Assembly (NCBI GenBank): GCA_963666765.1 | Contig: OY762933.1 | Coordinates: forward strand, 372,001 to 436,000 | DNA length: 64,000 bases | Reading direction: 5' to 3' | From: Foliamicus sp963666765 | Lineage (GTDB): Bacteria; Pseudomonadota; Gammaproteobacteria; Steroidobacterales; Foliamicaceae | Shown: piece by piece, positions 8,872-20,244 of the stretch | Layout of the letters: each line of letters opens with the position of its first letter | Position numbering within the stretch: the stretch's first letter is position 1 | Program-made: the position numbers and the translations under genes | The notes under the pieces: generated by a model | Seen by the model: the letters and a program-made list of their open reading frames with translations, nothing else | Told to the model about the DNA's origin: nothing | Databases searched by the model: none

Positions 8872-9180
8872 TCAGGTGGACTCAAGCTGGCCGCGGCGGT
8901 GCAGGAGGACCAGGTTGCGGACATAGATCAAGGCCCCGGTGGTCTGGCCGAGAATGAACACAGGGTCGCCGCGATGAATGGCGTAGCTGAGCAGCGTGAG
9001 TCCGCCGGCCAGGCTCAGGTACCAGAAGGCCCGCGGAATATGGCTGCGGCCCGCGCGTTCGCTCACGATCCATTGGTAGAGGAAGCGCGACGCGAATATG
9101 GCCTGCCCGCCGAACCCTACCGCCAGCCAGACCAGGTCAGCGCCAGGCAGCGCCAGCCATTGCTGAATCAACTCATTCAT
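8872..9180 (-). CDS. Lipid A biosynthesis N-terminal (LABN) domain membrane protein
   Basis: A 102-residue protein with three hydrophobic helices and the LABN signature (GFGGQAIFASRFLYQWIVSE, HIPRAFWYLSLAGG, YAIHRGDPVFILGQ). I start it at ATG 9180 (MNELIQQW), overlapping the end of the GT2 gene by 8 bp; an upstream in-frame extension inside GT2 is a shadow. LABN proteins occur beside polyprenyl-phosphate glycosyltransferases in the inner membrane and may act as a small flippase-like or accessory subunit. Function in this operon is inferred from position. Confidence 0.82.
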   Translation of the reverse strand: MNELIQQWLALPGADLVWLAVGFGGQAIFASRFLYQWIVSERAGRSHIPRAFWYLSLAGGLTLLSYAIHRGDPVFILGQTTGALIYVRNLVLLHRRGQLEST

Positions 9181-9913
9181 CGTGTCGTATCTCCTCGGAT
9201 GTTCCGGGACGGAAGCGCCGTCTGCCGAGCCACCAGACGCCCAGCAGGTCGGCAATACCCGCCCAGAGCCGATTCCCCAGGCCGTATTTTGAGCGCCCCG
9301 CGCGGCGCGGATAGTGCGCCACCGGGCGGGAAACGGTTTGCAGACCCTGCCGCAGCAGGAGCGCGGGCAGAAAACGGTGCATGTGATCGAACCGAGGCAG
9401 CGCCAGGAAGTCGTCCCGGGCCAGCACCTTCAGGCTACAGCCCGTGTCCGGCGTGCGGTCCTTCAGCAAGGCGGCGCGCACCGTGTTGGCAACGCGCGAA
9501 GATGCCCGCGTCAACCAGCCGTCCCTGCGCTCTTGCCGGTGGCCCATGATCATGCCGGGCGCCCGATCGCCTTTCCGGAGCATTTCGGAATATAGCCGGG
9601 CCAGGTCGGCTGGATCGTTCTGCCCGTCCGCGTCGAGAAAACCCAGCCAGGCAAATCGTGCGGCGTCCGCGCCGGTGCACATGGCGGCGCTCTGGCCCCT
9701 CCGGCTCAGGTGCCGAACCACTCGCAGCCTGACATGCTCGTCTTGCAGATCGCACAGCACGCCGGCGCTGTCGTCCCGGCTGCCGTCATCCACCACGATC
9801 AGCTCCCAGACGTCCAGACCAAGAAAGGCGTCGGCCACGCCGCGCACCAGCCCGGGCAGGTTGTCCGCCTCCTCGTGGGCCGGCGCCACGATGCTGATTC
9901 CCGGTTCGTTCAT
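9173..9913 (-). CDS. Glycosyltransferase family 2, polyprenyl/dolichol-phosphate sugar synthase type
   Basis: A 246-residue GT-A enzyme beginning ISIVAPAHEEADNLPGLV, with the nucleotide-sugar site ELIVVDDGSRDDS and the metal-binding FLDADGQNDP. It should charge undecaprenyl phosphate with a sugar on the cytoplasmic face. No C-terminal transmembrane pair like that of ArnC is seen; the separately encoded LABN protein that overlaps its end may provide the membrane part. First gene of the operon running to 7186. The 120-bp gap on its 5' side separates it from the LRR gene's stop codon. Confidence 0.86.
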   Translation of the reverse strand: MNEPGISIVAPAHEEADNLPGLVRGVADAFLGLDVWELIVVDDGSRDDSAGVLCDLQDEHVRLRVVRHLSRRGQSAAMCTGADAARFAWLGFLDADGQNDPADLARLYSEMLRKGDRAPGMIMGHRQERRDGWLTRASSRVANTVRAALLKDRTPDTGCSLKVLARDDFLALPRFDHMHRFLPALLLRQGLQTVSRPVAHYPRRAGRSKYGLGNRLWAGIADLLGVWWLGRRRFRPGTSEEIRHDE

Positions 9914-10035
9914 CGGGTGCGTATTGTCTCATTGTGGCTATGTTCAGTGTGGAATTACGTGTCTCGCAAGAGGAGGGTGCCGGGTGCGGTGCCGGCTCTA
10001 CCAAGCAGGATGAAATGCCGGCCGTTCTTGCTATA

Positions 10036-12246
10036 TCAGTAAAGCACTTGCACGCCGCGCGCTTCGAGCGCAGGCACAAGGGTCCCACGAGCCGATTCGT
10101 CAAGCGGGTTTTCCCGCAAATCCACGAATTCGAGTTCCGGCAACTCCGCCAGGGACGAAATGTCCGACACCCCGTTACTGTGGAGGCTCAGTGACTTCAA
10201 TTTCGTCAATGTCGAGAGCATCGAAATGTCCGAAACTGCGTTTTCCCGCAATTGCAGCGTGGTCAGTTGAGTGAGGCCGGACAGCGGAGAGAGATCGGAA
10301 ATGTTATTGCCGTCCAGTACAAGATCCTTGAGTTCATGCAGGCTCGCCAGCGGCATCAGGTCTGATATCTGGTTCCGTCTCAGGTATAGCGAGGTCAGGT
10401 TGGACAGCGAAGAGAGGGGGGACAGATCCGAGACGCCGCTCTCGTCCAGGGACAAACTTGTGAGCTGCGTCAGGTTTCCCAGGGCGGCAGTGTTCGCCAG
10501 TATTCCCAGGGCGCCAATGTTCGCCAGGCTTCCCAACGTGCCATCGTCCCCCAGATTTCCCAGGGGGCCAAACGCGATTGATGGAAACTCGGCAGGTTCA
10601 TTGCCGCTGAGGTTGAGCGAAGTCAAGGCAGGCAAACCCGACAGCGGCGTGAAATCCGCAATTTGATTCCTGTAAAGCGACAAGTCGCGCAGTTCAGTCA
10701 GGTTGGTGAGAACTGTAACGCCATTGATCTTGTTTCCGCCGAGATTCAGGTGCGACAGCTTGGTCAGGGATTGCAGGGGTGAAATGTCGGTGATCTCGTT
10801 CTCGCTCGCCGACAACGTGCGTAATTCGGTGAGCCCGGATAAGGGAGAGAGGTCCGAAGCTCCAACGGAATCTATCCTCAGCGTTCTCAGCATGGTCAAT
10901 CCTGATAACGCTGAAAGATCCAGAATTTGACGATTGGAAGTCAGAGTGAGACTTTCCAGTCCGGTCAGGTTGGCGAGAGGAGTGAGGTCGGAAGCGCCGA
11001 TCGAATCCAGCCTCAGTGATTTCAAAAGGCTTAGTGTCGATAGTGGCGAGAGATCCGTAATCTGGCTATTCGAGGTGAGACTCAGATAGCTGAGCATGGT
11101 CAGACCGGAAAGGGGAGACAAGTCGTGAGCGCCCATTTGATCGAGCGCTAACGATTCCAGGCTTGTAAGTCCAGCCAGCCCCGATAGCTCTACCAGGTCC
11201 GAGTTCGAACTCAACGTCAGTTCGGTCAGGCCCCTGAGTGTGGAAAGCGGCGTTAGGTCCGAAATCTCGTTGCTGGCCAGGTTCAGCGATTTCAAGCCGG
11301 TTGCGGCCTCGATGCCGCTGAGGTCTGTCACGTGGGACCGTGACGCATCGAGCTCATGCAGCATCGCGACTTTCTCCGCCGCCGTCGTCTCCGTCTCCGT
11401 GCTTCTGCCGGGAGAGCTTGACGTGCCTGTAGTTTTCCTGACAGCCGCTGCAAGTCCACTGTCCGAGAAAAGTGCGCCGATGTCCCCGCCATCGCCTTCG
11501 TCGCCCTCGTCGCCGTCGTTGTCCTCGTCGCCCTCATCGCCTTCGTCGCCGTCGTTGTCCTCGTCGCCCTCATCGCCTTCGTCGCCGTCGTTGTCCTCGT
11601 CGCCCTCATCGCCTTCGTCGCCGTCGTTGTCCTCGTCGCCCTCGTCGCCCTCATCGCCCTCGTCGTTCTCGTCGCCCTCATCGCCCTCGTCGCCCTCATC
11701 GCCGTCGTCGCCCTCATCACCTTCGTCGCCCTCATCACCTTCGTCGCCCTCATCACCTTCGTCGCCCTCATCACCTTCGTCGCCTTCATCGCCTTCGTCG
11801 CCTTCATCGCCTTCGTCGCCGTCGTTGTCCTCATCGCCCTCGTCGCCCTCGTCGCCTTCGTTGCCTTCGTCGCCTTCGTCGCCCTCGTCGCCGTCGTTGT
11901 CCTCGTCGCCTTCGTTGCCTTCGTCGCCTTCGTCGCCCTCATCACCTTCGTCGCCCTCGTCGCCGTCGTTGTCCTCGTCGCCCTCGTCGCCCTCGTCGCC
12001 CTCGTCGCCCTCATCACCTTCGTCGCCCTCATCGCCCTCGTCGTCGTCATCATCATCGTCATCGTCATCGTCGCCTTCGTCGTCGTCATCGCCTTCGTCG
12101 TCGTCATCGCCTTCTTCAGCGTGAGCTTCCTGGATACCCAGGATTGAGAGGACCTTTCCATCGAGAAAACCCGGAGACACACTGACCAGCATCGCAGCCA
12201 CGAACAAGACCACTTGTTGAAGGATGGAAGGCTTAATGGTTTTCAT
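10036..12246 (-). CDS. Secreted leucine-rich-repeat protein with long Gly/Asp/Glu tract
   Basis: A 736-residue protein, started at ATG 12246 (GAGG ribosome site upstream on the minus strand). Residues 1-44 are a signal peptide (ILQQVVLFVAAMLVSVSPG, cleavage likely near AHA-EE). Residues about 45-255 are almost only G, D, E and some N in GDE triplets. After a linker, residues about 305-736 hold some 15-17 internalin-type leucine-rich repeats of ~22 residues (LTSLNLSGN..., ISDLSPLSGLT). Internalin LRRs bind proteins; the acidic tract should bind calcium or be an extended spacer (DEDNDGDE resembles thrombospondin type-3 calcium loops). No anchor or sorting signal is visible. The oxygenase gene at 12300-12995 lies just upstream on the same strand. 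Confidence 0.82.
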   Translation of the reverse strand: MKTIKPSILQQVVLFVAAMLVSVSPGFLDGKVLSILGIQEAHAEEGDDDDEGDDDDEGDDDDDDDDDDDEGDEGDEGDEGDEGDEGDEGDEDNDGDEGDEGDEGDEGDEGNEGDEDNDGDEGDEGDEGNEGDEGDEGDEDNDGDEGDEGDEGDEGDEGDEGDEGDEGDEGDEGDEGDEGDDGDEGDEGDEGDENDEGDEGDEGDEDNDGDEGDEGDEDNDGDEGDEGDEDNDGDEGDEGDEDNDGDEGDEGDGGDIGALFSDSGLAAAVRKTTGTSSSPGRSTETETTAAEKVAMLHELDASRSHVTDLSGIEAATGLKSLNLASNEISDLTPLSTLRGLTELTLSSNSDLVELSGLAGLTSLESLALDQMGAHDLSPLSGLTMLSYLSLTSNSQITDLSPLSTLSLLKSLRLDSIGASDLTPLANLTGLESLTLTSNRQILDLSALSGLTMLRTLRIDSVGASDLSPLSGLTELRTLSASENEITDISPLQSLTKLSHLNLGGNKINGVTVLTNLTELRDLSLYRNQIADFTPLSGLPALTSLNLSGNEPAEFPSIAFGPLGNLGDDGTLGSLANIGALGILANTAALGNLTQLTSLSLDESGVSDLSPLSSLSNLTSLYLRRNQISDLMPLASLHELKDLVLDGNNISDLSPLSGLTQLTTLQLRENAVSDISMLSTLTKLKSLSLHSNGVSDISSLAELPELEFVDLRENPLDESARGTLVPALEARGVQVLY
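11486..12118 (-). repeat. In-gene tandem repeat encoding the Gly/Asp/Glu tract
   Basis: About 630 bp of 9-bp units (GDE-GDE-GDE), with runs of GAC/GAT at the signal-peptide end. Near the other end a 36-bp unit encoding GDEGDEGDEDND is repeated exactly: the hexamer GTCGTT (plus strand) recurs at 11515, 11551, 11587 and 11623. All units are multiples of three, so copy change alters length without frameshift. Confidence 0.9.
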
Positions 12247-12299
12247 GCCGGGTACCTCGCCTGATAATGCGGGAGGAGAATTCTTCGGTGGGCATTTGG

Positions 12300-12995
12300 C
12301 TATTTCCGCTTTGCCTGGGAAAGGTTGAAGCTCACGACTATCCGATCGGCGTCCTTGCCTTTTGCCCTGGATCGGTTCGGAGCCACGGTGTGGTACAGCC
12401 AACTGGGGAAGATCAGCATTCTCCCGGCCACCGGTTTGTACTGGACCTTGGTCCAGCAGATTCGCGGGCGCTTTCTGTTGGGGATGTATTTGACAGGACT
12501 CATCAGGTTCTGGGTGCGCGGATCGATGAACTCGATTTGGCCCGAATTCCGGGGCGACTGGACGTAGTAGACGCCGCTCCAGATGCAGCCTGGATGAATA
12601 TGGGGCCGGTTAGAGCCGCCCGGTGGATTGACGATCGACCACATGGTGCCGATCCTCAGTCGATAGGACCTGTGATATCCGAGCTCTCGGGACATCATGG
12701 CCGCAGTCGCGTCGACGCATTCGACCAATCCCGCATACCTGGGGTCCTTGTGCAGCTTGACCTGGCTGTGCCACCCCCCCAGTTCCGCGTAGTTCGACTT
12801 GCGCACCCCTGTTCTGTCGCGTTCTCGTTCGGCATAGATCGCTTCGATCAGGCGGTTGTTCAGAAGTTCGCTGTCGGGAATATCCAGCGAGAAAACGAGC
12901 GTCGGAAAGTAGCTCGTCACCTTGAAGGCATTCACAAGCGAACCCGCCGCCAGGCTGTCGTTCGAGGCTACGCGCTTCGGAGATTCGCCAGTCAC
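12300..12995 (-). CDS. Putative 2-oxoglutarate/Fe(II) oxygenase (TIGR02466-like)
   Basis: A 231-residue protein with the jelly-roll dioxygenase signature NRPHIHPGCIWSGVYYV (ligands H132 and H134), distal H202 in SWLYHTVAPN and R218 in DRIVVSFN for the co-substrate. These match the TIGR02466/2OG-FeII_Oxy_5 family, whose substrates are mostly unknown. It lies 53 bp upstream of the LRR gene on the same strand, so they are probably cotranscribed. Hydroxylation of Asp/Asn in the neighbouring acidic secreted protein is an attractive but untested idea. Confidence 0.78.
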   Translation of the reverse strand: MTGESPKRVASNDSLAAGSLVNAFKVTSYFPTLVFSLDIPDSELLNNRLIEAIYAERERDRTGVRKSNYAELGGWHSQVKLHKDPRYAGLVECVDATAAMMSRELGYHRSYRLRIGTMWSIVNPPGGSNRPHIHPGCIWSGVYYVQSPRNSGQIEFIDPRTQNLMSPVKYIPNRKRPRICWTKVQYKPVAGRMLIFPSWLYHTVAPNRSRAKGKDADRIVVSFNLSQAKRK

Positions 12996-13117
12996 TTCAT
13001 CTACCCATGGTCTGCCATGAACAATGCGCCCACTCGGTAACTGAGACGCTCTCAGGAAGGAAAATCAATCGGTCGCGGCCAGGATTTGCAGCCGATTGGC
13101 CCGCTAGAACGGTTGTT

Positions 13118-15667
13118 TCACTTGAAGCGCCAGCGGAATCCAATCGACGGGGCGTAAGGCAGCACCGCCACGTCTTCAAAGGCGACATCGTACGCCTCCA
13201 GGGAGTCGCTCGCCGAGAGCGTGTAGTCAATGCCGCCAATGTTCTTTCGGTCCAACACGTTGGTCGCTTCGATGAACACGTTCAACGCATGGGACTCCCA
13301 ATCCCAAGTGCGGCTCACCCGCATGTCCACGGAGAAGTAGCGACGCAATTGATGCGCGTTCCATTGCAAATCCAGCGCTTGCCCCGCCGCAATTGCAGCC
13401 GGCAGCCGAGTGGTCTGCCAGCCGGGATGCAAGCGCAGCGTTGCTGATGCGGACCAGGAATCGCCAGTCCAGATTGCGCCAGCCGCCAGCGCATAGGATT
13501 GATTCCAGCGGCGCTTGATCCATTGGCCGCCCACCTGGTCCTCCACTTTCGATCGCGCCAGGCTGAGCCAGGCCTGCAATTGCGCGGCCGGATCGTATTG
13601 CAGCGTCAGCTCCACGCCGCTGGCGCGCGCCCTGGTGGGCGCCAGCGCAATTCGGTCGGCGGCGATTTCGGGCAGCAGCACCAGGGGATTGAACAGGTTT
13701 TCGTAGCGCAGGGCCATCCGCCGGAAGTCCTTTCGGTAGACGGCAAGCTCCACGCTCAATCCCAGCATTTCGTAGCGCTGCTTCAGGCTGGCCATGAAAT
13801 GGTGCGCCCGCTGCGGGCGCTGAAATTCGTCCAGCCCGTCTTCCACCTGCAACTCGTGAATCTCCTGCGCCTGGGAAAAAACACCAGCCGCCAGCCGCAA
13901 TATCGACCTCGGCCCCAACTCCACGCCTACCGAAAGCCTGGGATTGAACTGATGCTCGTGGTTTCGGGCGGCGTACCCCCGATAATCCCAGCGCAGGCCC
14001 GCGTCAACCGCAATCCGCGGGCGCGGTTTGAAGCGCGCCGAGCCGTACGCATGCCCCCTCATTCCCCGCGGGCGGCTCCGGATGGCGCGCTGCGTATGCC
14101 TTGAGGCGCCAAGCGCCGCAGCCAGCACGGTGCTGCGGATGCTGGCGGAGTATTCGTATTCCCCCTGAGCATAGCCAAGGCCTACGCCCCATTCCGCGGC
14201 CGCGCCGTCCCATTGCATCGCGGCGCGGTGCGACAAATTCAGATCGTGAAAAACCCGCCGATCATCCACGGCGCCGCCGCCCGCCCACGGATCGGCGAAA
14301 TGCGCTTCCCCGGATCGATGGTTGCGGTAAATGCGGGCGCTCAGCAGCGATTCGGTTTCCATGCCGGAGGGCCAGTCGCGCTCGTAGCGCAGCCAGGTTT
14401 GGGCGTTGTAATAGTGCGAATCGGCCTGCTCGCCAATGCCGGAATCCGAATCTACGAACTCAATATCGTTGTTATAGACCAGCGCGGCCAGCGCGATCCG
14501 GCGGCTGCTATCCAGCTCCCACTCCAGGCGCCCGTATCCGTCGGCGTAGTTGGGCAGACCGACATCCGGGTTGATGCGCCGGGTCAGCACGTCCAGGTTG
14601 CCCCGCCGCAGAGACAACAGCCACCGGGGGCCGTCGCGTTCCGCTCCGCCATGGGCGGAAAATCCGGTGTTCAGCAGGCTGAAAGTGATCGAGCCCCCTG
14701 CACCCGGCGGAATGTCGGCGGGTTCTATGTCGATCACGCTGCTCATTCTGTTGCCGTATCGTGCCGGAAGGCCGCCGGTATGCAGATTCACTTCATGGAC
14801 AATTTGCGGATCCAGCACGGAGAACACGCCCTGGAAGTCCTCCAGGTGAACGGGCTCCACCAGCACGACGCCATCGAACAGCACCAGGGTCTCGTTGCGC
14901 AAGCCGCCGCGCACATGGGGCATTGCGCCCACTCCAATGGAGCTTACGCCTGGCAGGTTGATGGTCGCCCGCAACGCCTCATCGCCGAAGGTCGGCATGG
15001 ACTGGATTTCGCCAGCGCCCAGTACATGGCGCGACACCTGGCTCTGCTTGCGGAGCGCCTTGCGCTCGCCCGTGACCAGCAATTCCTCAAGGCGTGGCGC
15101 CAGAGCGATGCGCAGGCCGGCTTGCAGATCGGCGTCCGTGGCCGGCGCGGTTCGCCGGACGTAGCTCGGATGTGTGACCCGGATGCGGGCCGCGGTTCCC
15201 AAATCCAGCGCAAAATGGCCTTCCGCATCAGTGGTTGCATGGGCTGCGCCGGCCTGCACTCGGGCGCCCGGAACAGCTCGTCCGGTGCTCGCATCGGTGA
15301 CTCGGCCGCGGATGGTTCGGTCCTGCGCTTGCGGCTCCTCGGCAGGCACGGCCAACGCACTTCGCGCGATCCGGAAAACGCCCTCGGCATGGCCCGGCAG
15401 CAGCGCCAGTCCGATGTTCCGCAGGCCTGCCTGCAGCCTTTCCAGCGCATCCGCGCCGCCGCCATCCGCACTCAACCGCGTGCTTGGGCGCACCAGCTCC
15501 CTGGAATAGATGAATTGGTATCCCGCCGCCTCATAATCAGTCAGCACCGAACGCAGCAGCCGCCCCTCAAGGGCGATATCCGGGTCCGACTTGTCGGCAG
15601 CCTGCGCCAGCCCGGCTTGGGCGAGCAACAGGATCAGCGCAAGCCGGTAGGCGGAGGCTAACGCCAA
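13118..15667 (-). CDS. TonB-dependent receptor with STN signalling domain
   Basis: An 849-residue outer-membrane protein: signal peptide (1-23), STN/secretin-like domain (about 30-100; ALEGRLLRSVLTDYEAAGYQF), carboxypeptidase-regulatory-like beta-sandwich (about 115-190; IRGRVTDASTGRAVPGARV), plug (LPGVSSIGVGAMPHVRGG) and a beta-barrel ending in an aromatic-basic tail. The STN domain is what passes ligand occupancy to a FecR-type anti-sigma factor. Start is TTG 15667, overlapping the FecR gene by 10 bp. The gene is the output and sensor of the sigma/FecR unit upstream. The ligand is unknown; no siderophore or vitamin genes lie nearby. Confidence 0.88.
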   Translation of the reverse strand: MALASAYRLALILLLAQAGLAQAADKSDPDIALEGRLLRSVLTDYEAAGYQFIYSRELVRPSTRLSADGGGADALERLQAGLRNIGLALLPGHAEGVFRIARSALAVPAEEPQAQDRTIRGRVTDASTGRAVPGARVQAGAAHATTDAEGHFALDLGTAARIRVTHPSYVRRTAPATDADLQAGLRIALAPRLEELLVTGERKALRKQSQVSRHVLGAGEIQSMPTFGDEALRATINLPGVSSIGVGAMPHVRGGLRNETLVLFDGVVLVEPVHLEDFQGVFSVLDPQIVHEVNLHTGGLPARYGNRMSSVIDIEPADIPPGAGGSITFSLLNTGFSAHGGAERDGPRWLLSLRRGNLDVLTRRINPDVGLPNYADGYGRLEWELDSSRRIALAALVYNNDIEFVDSDSGIGEQADSHYYNAQTWLRYERDWPSGMETESLLSARIYRNHRSGEAHFADPWAGGGAVDDRRVFHDLNLSHRAAMQWDGAAAEWGVGLGYAQGEYEYSASIRSTVLAAALGASRHTQRAIRSRPRGMRGHAYGSARFKPRPRIAVDAGLRWDYRGYAARNHEHQFNPRLSVGVELGPRSILRLAAGVFSQAQEIHELQVEDGLDEFQRPQRAHHFMASLKQRYEMLGLSVELAVYRKDFRRMALRYENLFNPLVLLPEIAADRIALAPTRARASGVELTLQYDPAAQLQAWLSLARSKVEDQVGGQWIKRRWNQSYALAAGAIWTGDSWSASATLRLHPGWQTTRLPAAIAAGQALDLQWNAHQLRRYFSVDMRVSRTWDWESHALNVFIEATNVLDRKNIGGIDYTLSASDSLEAYDVAFEDVAVLPYAPSIGFRWRFK

Positions 15668-16626
15668 AAGTCAATCAGCAGCCGGTGCTCTTCCGAGGGA
15701 GCGATGCGGAATGAAGCGGTAGTTTGCAAAATTGAAGCAATGTGATCGCGGCTAACAAGGATGGCGGGAATGGGCGGGCCGTGCAGCGTCACTACGGAAG
15801 CGCGCTGCTTCACGGCCTCGCTGCGGAAGGCAAGCTCCAATCCGCACTCGCGCGCCGCCCAGTCGAGGAAGTCGAGCACGCTGGACGACTCCAGGGCAAA
15901 CGGAGGCTGCGACAGGTGAATCCATTCCCAATGCCCGTCGGTGCTCAACAGTGTTTCCTCCGACCGCAGTTCCAGTCCCTCGAACGCCAGAACCGCACCC
16001 GCGCCGCCCTGCGCGGCAGCGGAATGTACCAGTCCGCCGGCATCCATGCGCAACTCGCCCTCGCGGACGGCCACCCGCACCTGTTCGCCGCCAACTTCAA
16101 TTTCAAACTGGGTGCCCAGGTTCTCCACCCGCAGGCCGCTGGGCGTTCGCACCTCAATCCGTTGCTTTCGGGAATCCACGAACAACCTTCCTTCGCTCAG
16201 CATCACGCGGGAGTCAGACTGCAATTCCAGGCGGGTGTCGGCATCCATGCGCAAGGCAAGTTGCTCACCCATTTTCACCAGCATTCGGCCCTCCTGAAAG
16301 GTTTGCAGCGTCGCGCCCGCGGTTAGGAATTGCGGCATGCCGCGTCCTGGCTGCGCGATTGCATAACCGCCCGTGGCATAGGCGATTTCGGCCACCAGGG
16401 GCGCGGCCGAGCCTTGCAGGCGCCAGGTGAAAACGCCCGCCAACGCCAACGCAAGAGCCAGCCCGCCAAGCGCGGCAACCCTCTTGCGGTTGAAGCGGCT
16501 GGTTGACTCGGGAAGATCCAGCCACGTCTTGTGCATCGCGGCGTATACCCGCTCTTCCACCTCGCGCGGCGCTTGGGCGCGCGGCCCGGCGGATTCCAGC
16601 AGGCTACGTAATCCGGCGTCATTCAT
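15658..16626 (-). CDS. FecR-family anti-sigma factor
   Basis: A 322-residue inner-membrane protein: cytoplasmic N-terminal region (about 1-45), one transmembrane helix (VAALGGLALALALAGVFTW), and a periplasmic FecR domain with the beta-rich core ALRMDADTRLELQSDSRVML and GLRVENLGTQFEIEVGGEQ. It overlaps the sigma gene by 8 bp and the receptor by 10 bp, so all three are translationally linked. In this family the periplasmic part senses the receptor's STN domain and the N terminus releases the ECF sigma factor. Confidence 0.88.
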   Translation of the reverse strand: MNDAGLRSLLESAGPRAQAPREVEERVYAAMHKTWLDLPESTSRFNRKRVAALGGLALALALAGVFTWRLQGSAAPLVAEIAYATGGYAIAQPGRGMPQFLTAGATLQTFQEGRMLVKMGEQLALRMDADTRLELQSDSRVMLSEGRLFVDSRKQRIEVRTPSGLRVENLGTQFEIEVGGEQVRVAVREGELRMDAGGLVHSAAAQGGAGAVLAFEGLELRSEETLLSTDGHWEWIHLSQPPFALESSSVLDFLDWAARECGLELAFRSEAVKQRASVVTLHGPPIPAILVSRDHIASILQTTASFRIAPSEEHRLLIDFWR

Positions 16627-17224
16627 GCGCGATCTCCCAATTCAGATCGCGGTAGCGGCGGGCGAAAGCCGCCCGCGCCCGCGCCAGCAGTGATTGGGTG
16701 GCGAGCACGGTCCGGTCGAGCTTGCGCGCTATCTCTTGCACGCTGTAACCCGCCAGGTACTTCAATTCGAGTGCGCTCGCGTAGTCGTGGGGGAGACATT
16801 CCAGGGAAAGGTGCACCAAATGCCGAATCAAATCCGCTTCCACGGCTTCTTGATGCGAAGCGATATCGCGGCGTTCCAGAACAGCCTGCACGCTTGGCAA
16901 ATCGACGCTGAGCAGTGCCTTGTTGGCCTTGCCGTTGCGCCGATGCCAGCCGATGATTTCATGGTTACAAATCTGGCAGAGCCAGGACAGCAGCGACGCC
17001 TCGCCGCGGTAGCCGGCCAATCCGCGAAGCGCCCTTATCATCGTGTCCTGCACGATGTCCTCGACATGGCTCTCGGCATCGCTGCCTCGTGCGCGGAACA
17101 GGCAAAAGCGGTAAATTCTGGGAAAATACGCCTCGTAAAACTCATCGAACGCGCCCTTTTCCTTGCGCAGCACGCGCTTCGCAAGACGCTTGTCCGCAAT
17201 GTTGAACACAGGCACACCCGGCAT
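16619..17224 (-). CDS. ECF-type RNA polymerase sigma factor
   Basis: A 201-residue sigma-70-like protein with region 2 (DEFYEAYFPRIYRFCLFRA ... DIVQDTMIRALRG) and region 4 (LPHDYASALELKYLAGYSVQEIA, the promoter -35 recognising HTH). First gene of the sigma/FecR/receptor operon and probably drives it; the 174-bp gap to divergent sucA must carry its promoter. Length is within the normal ECF range, with no extra C-terminal domain. Confidence 0.9.
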   Translation of the reverse strand: MPGVPVFNIADKRLAKRVLRKEKGAFDEFYEAYFPRIYRFCLFRARGSDAESHVEDIVQDTMIRALRGLAGYRGEASLLSWLCQICNHEIIGWHRRNGKANKALLSVDLPSVQAVLERRDIASHQEAVEADLIRHLVHLSLECLPHDYASALELKYLAGYSVQEIARKLDRTVLATQSLLARARAAFARRYRDLNWEIAHE

Positions 17225-17398
17225 CCACTGAATATAGCAGACAAGGGCCGGCGCCCATCGGCCAGGCGTTCCATCGTAGCGATAGCGGCCATGTGCTTGT
17301 TAAGACGCGCGTTCCAGTCGCTATCATTCGCTTCAGGTTCCGATGCCGGTTGCCTTTGACTGCGGGAATCAGCGTGGAAGTGAGGCGGAACCGATACA

Positions 17399-20218
<2,820 letters not shown>

Positions 20219-20244
20219 GACGGCAGCAGGACAGGACACTGGCT

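Noticed and set aside
7288..9549. Long plus-strand frame of 753 codons over the glycosyltransferase cluster
   Set aside because: Low-complexity Arg/Gln/Pro product typical of antisense frames in GC-rich DNA; all three minus-strand genes have clear family motifs.
11486..12118. 36-bp periodic sequence as a CRISPR array
   Set aside because: The units are strictly tandem with no unique spacers and lie inside a protein gene.
11240..12124. Plus-strand frame of 294 codons, Ser/Pro-rich (SPSSPSS repeats)
   Set aside because: It is the complement of the GDE-repeat gene; the minus-strand frame has a signal peptide, ribosome site and LRRs, so this one is a shadow.
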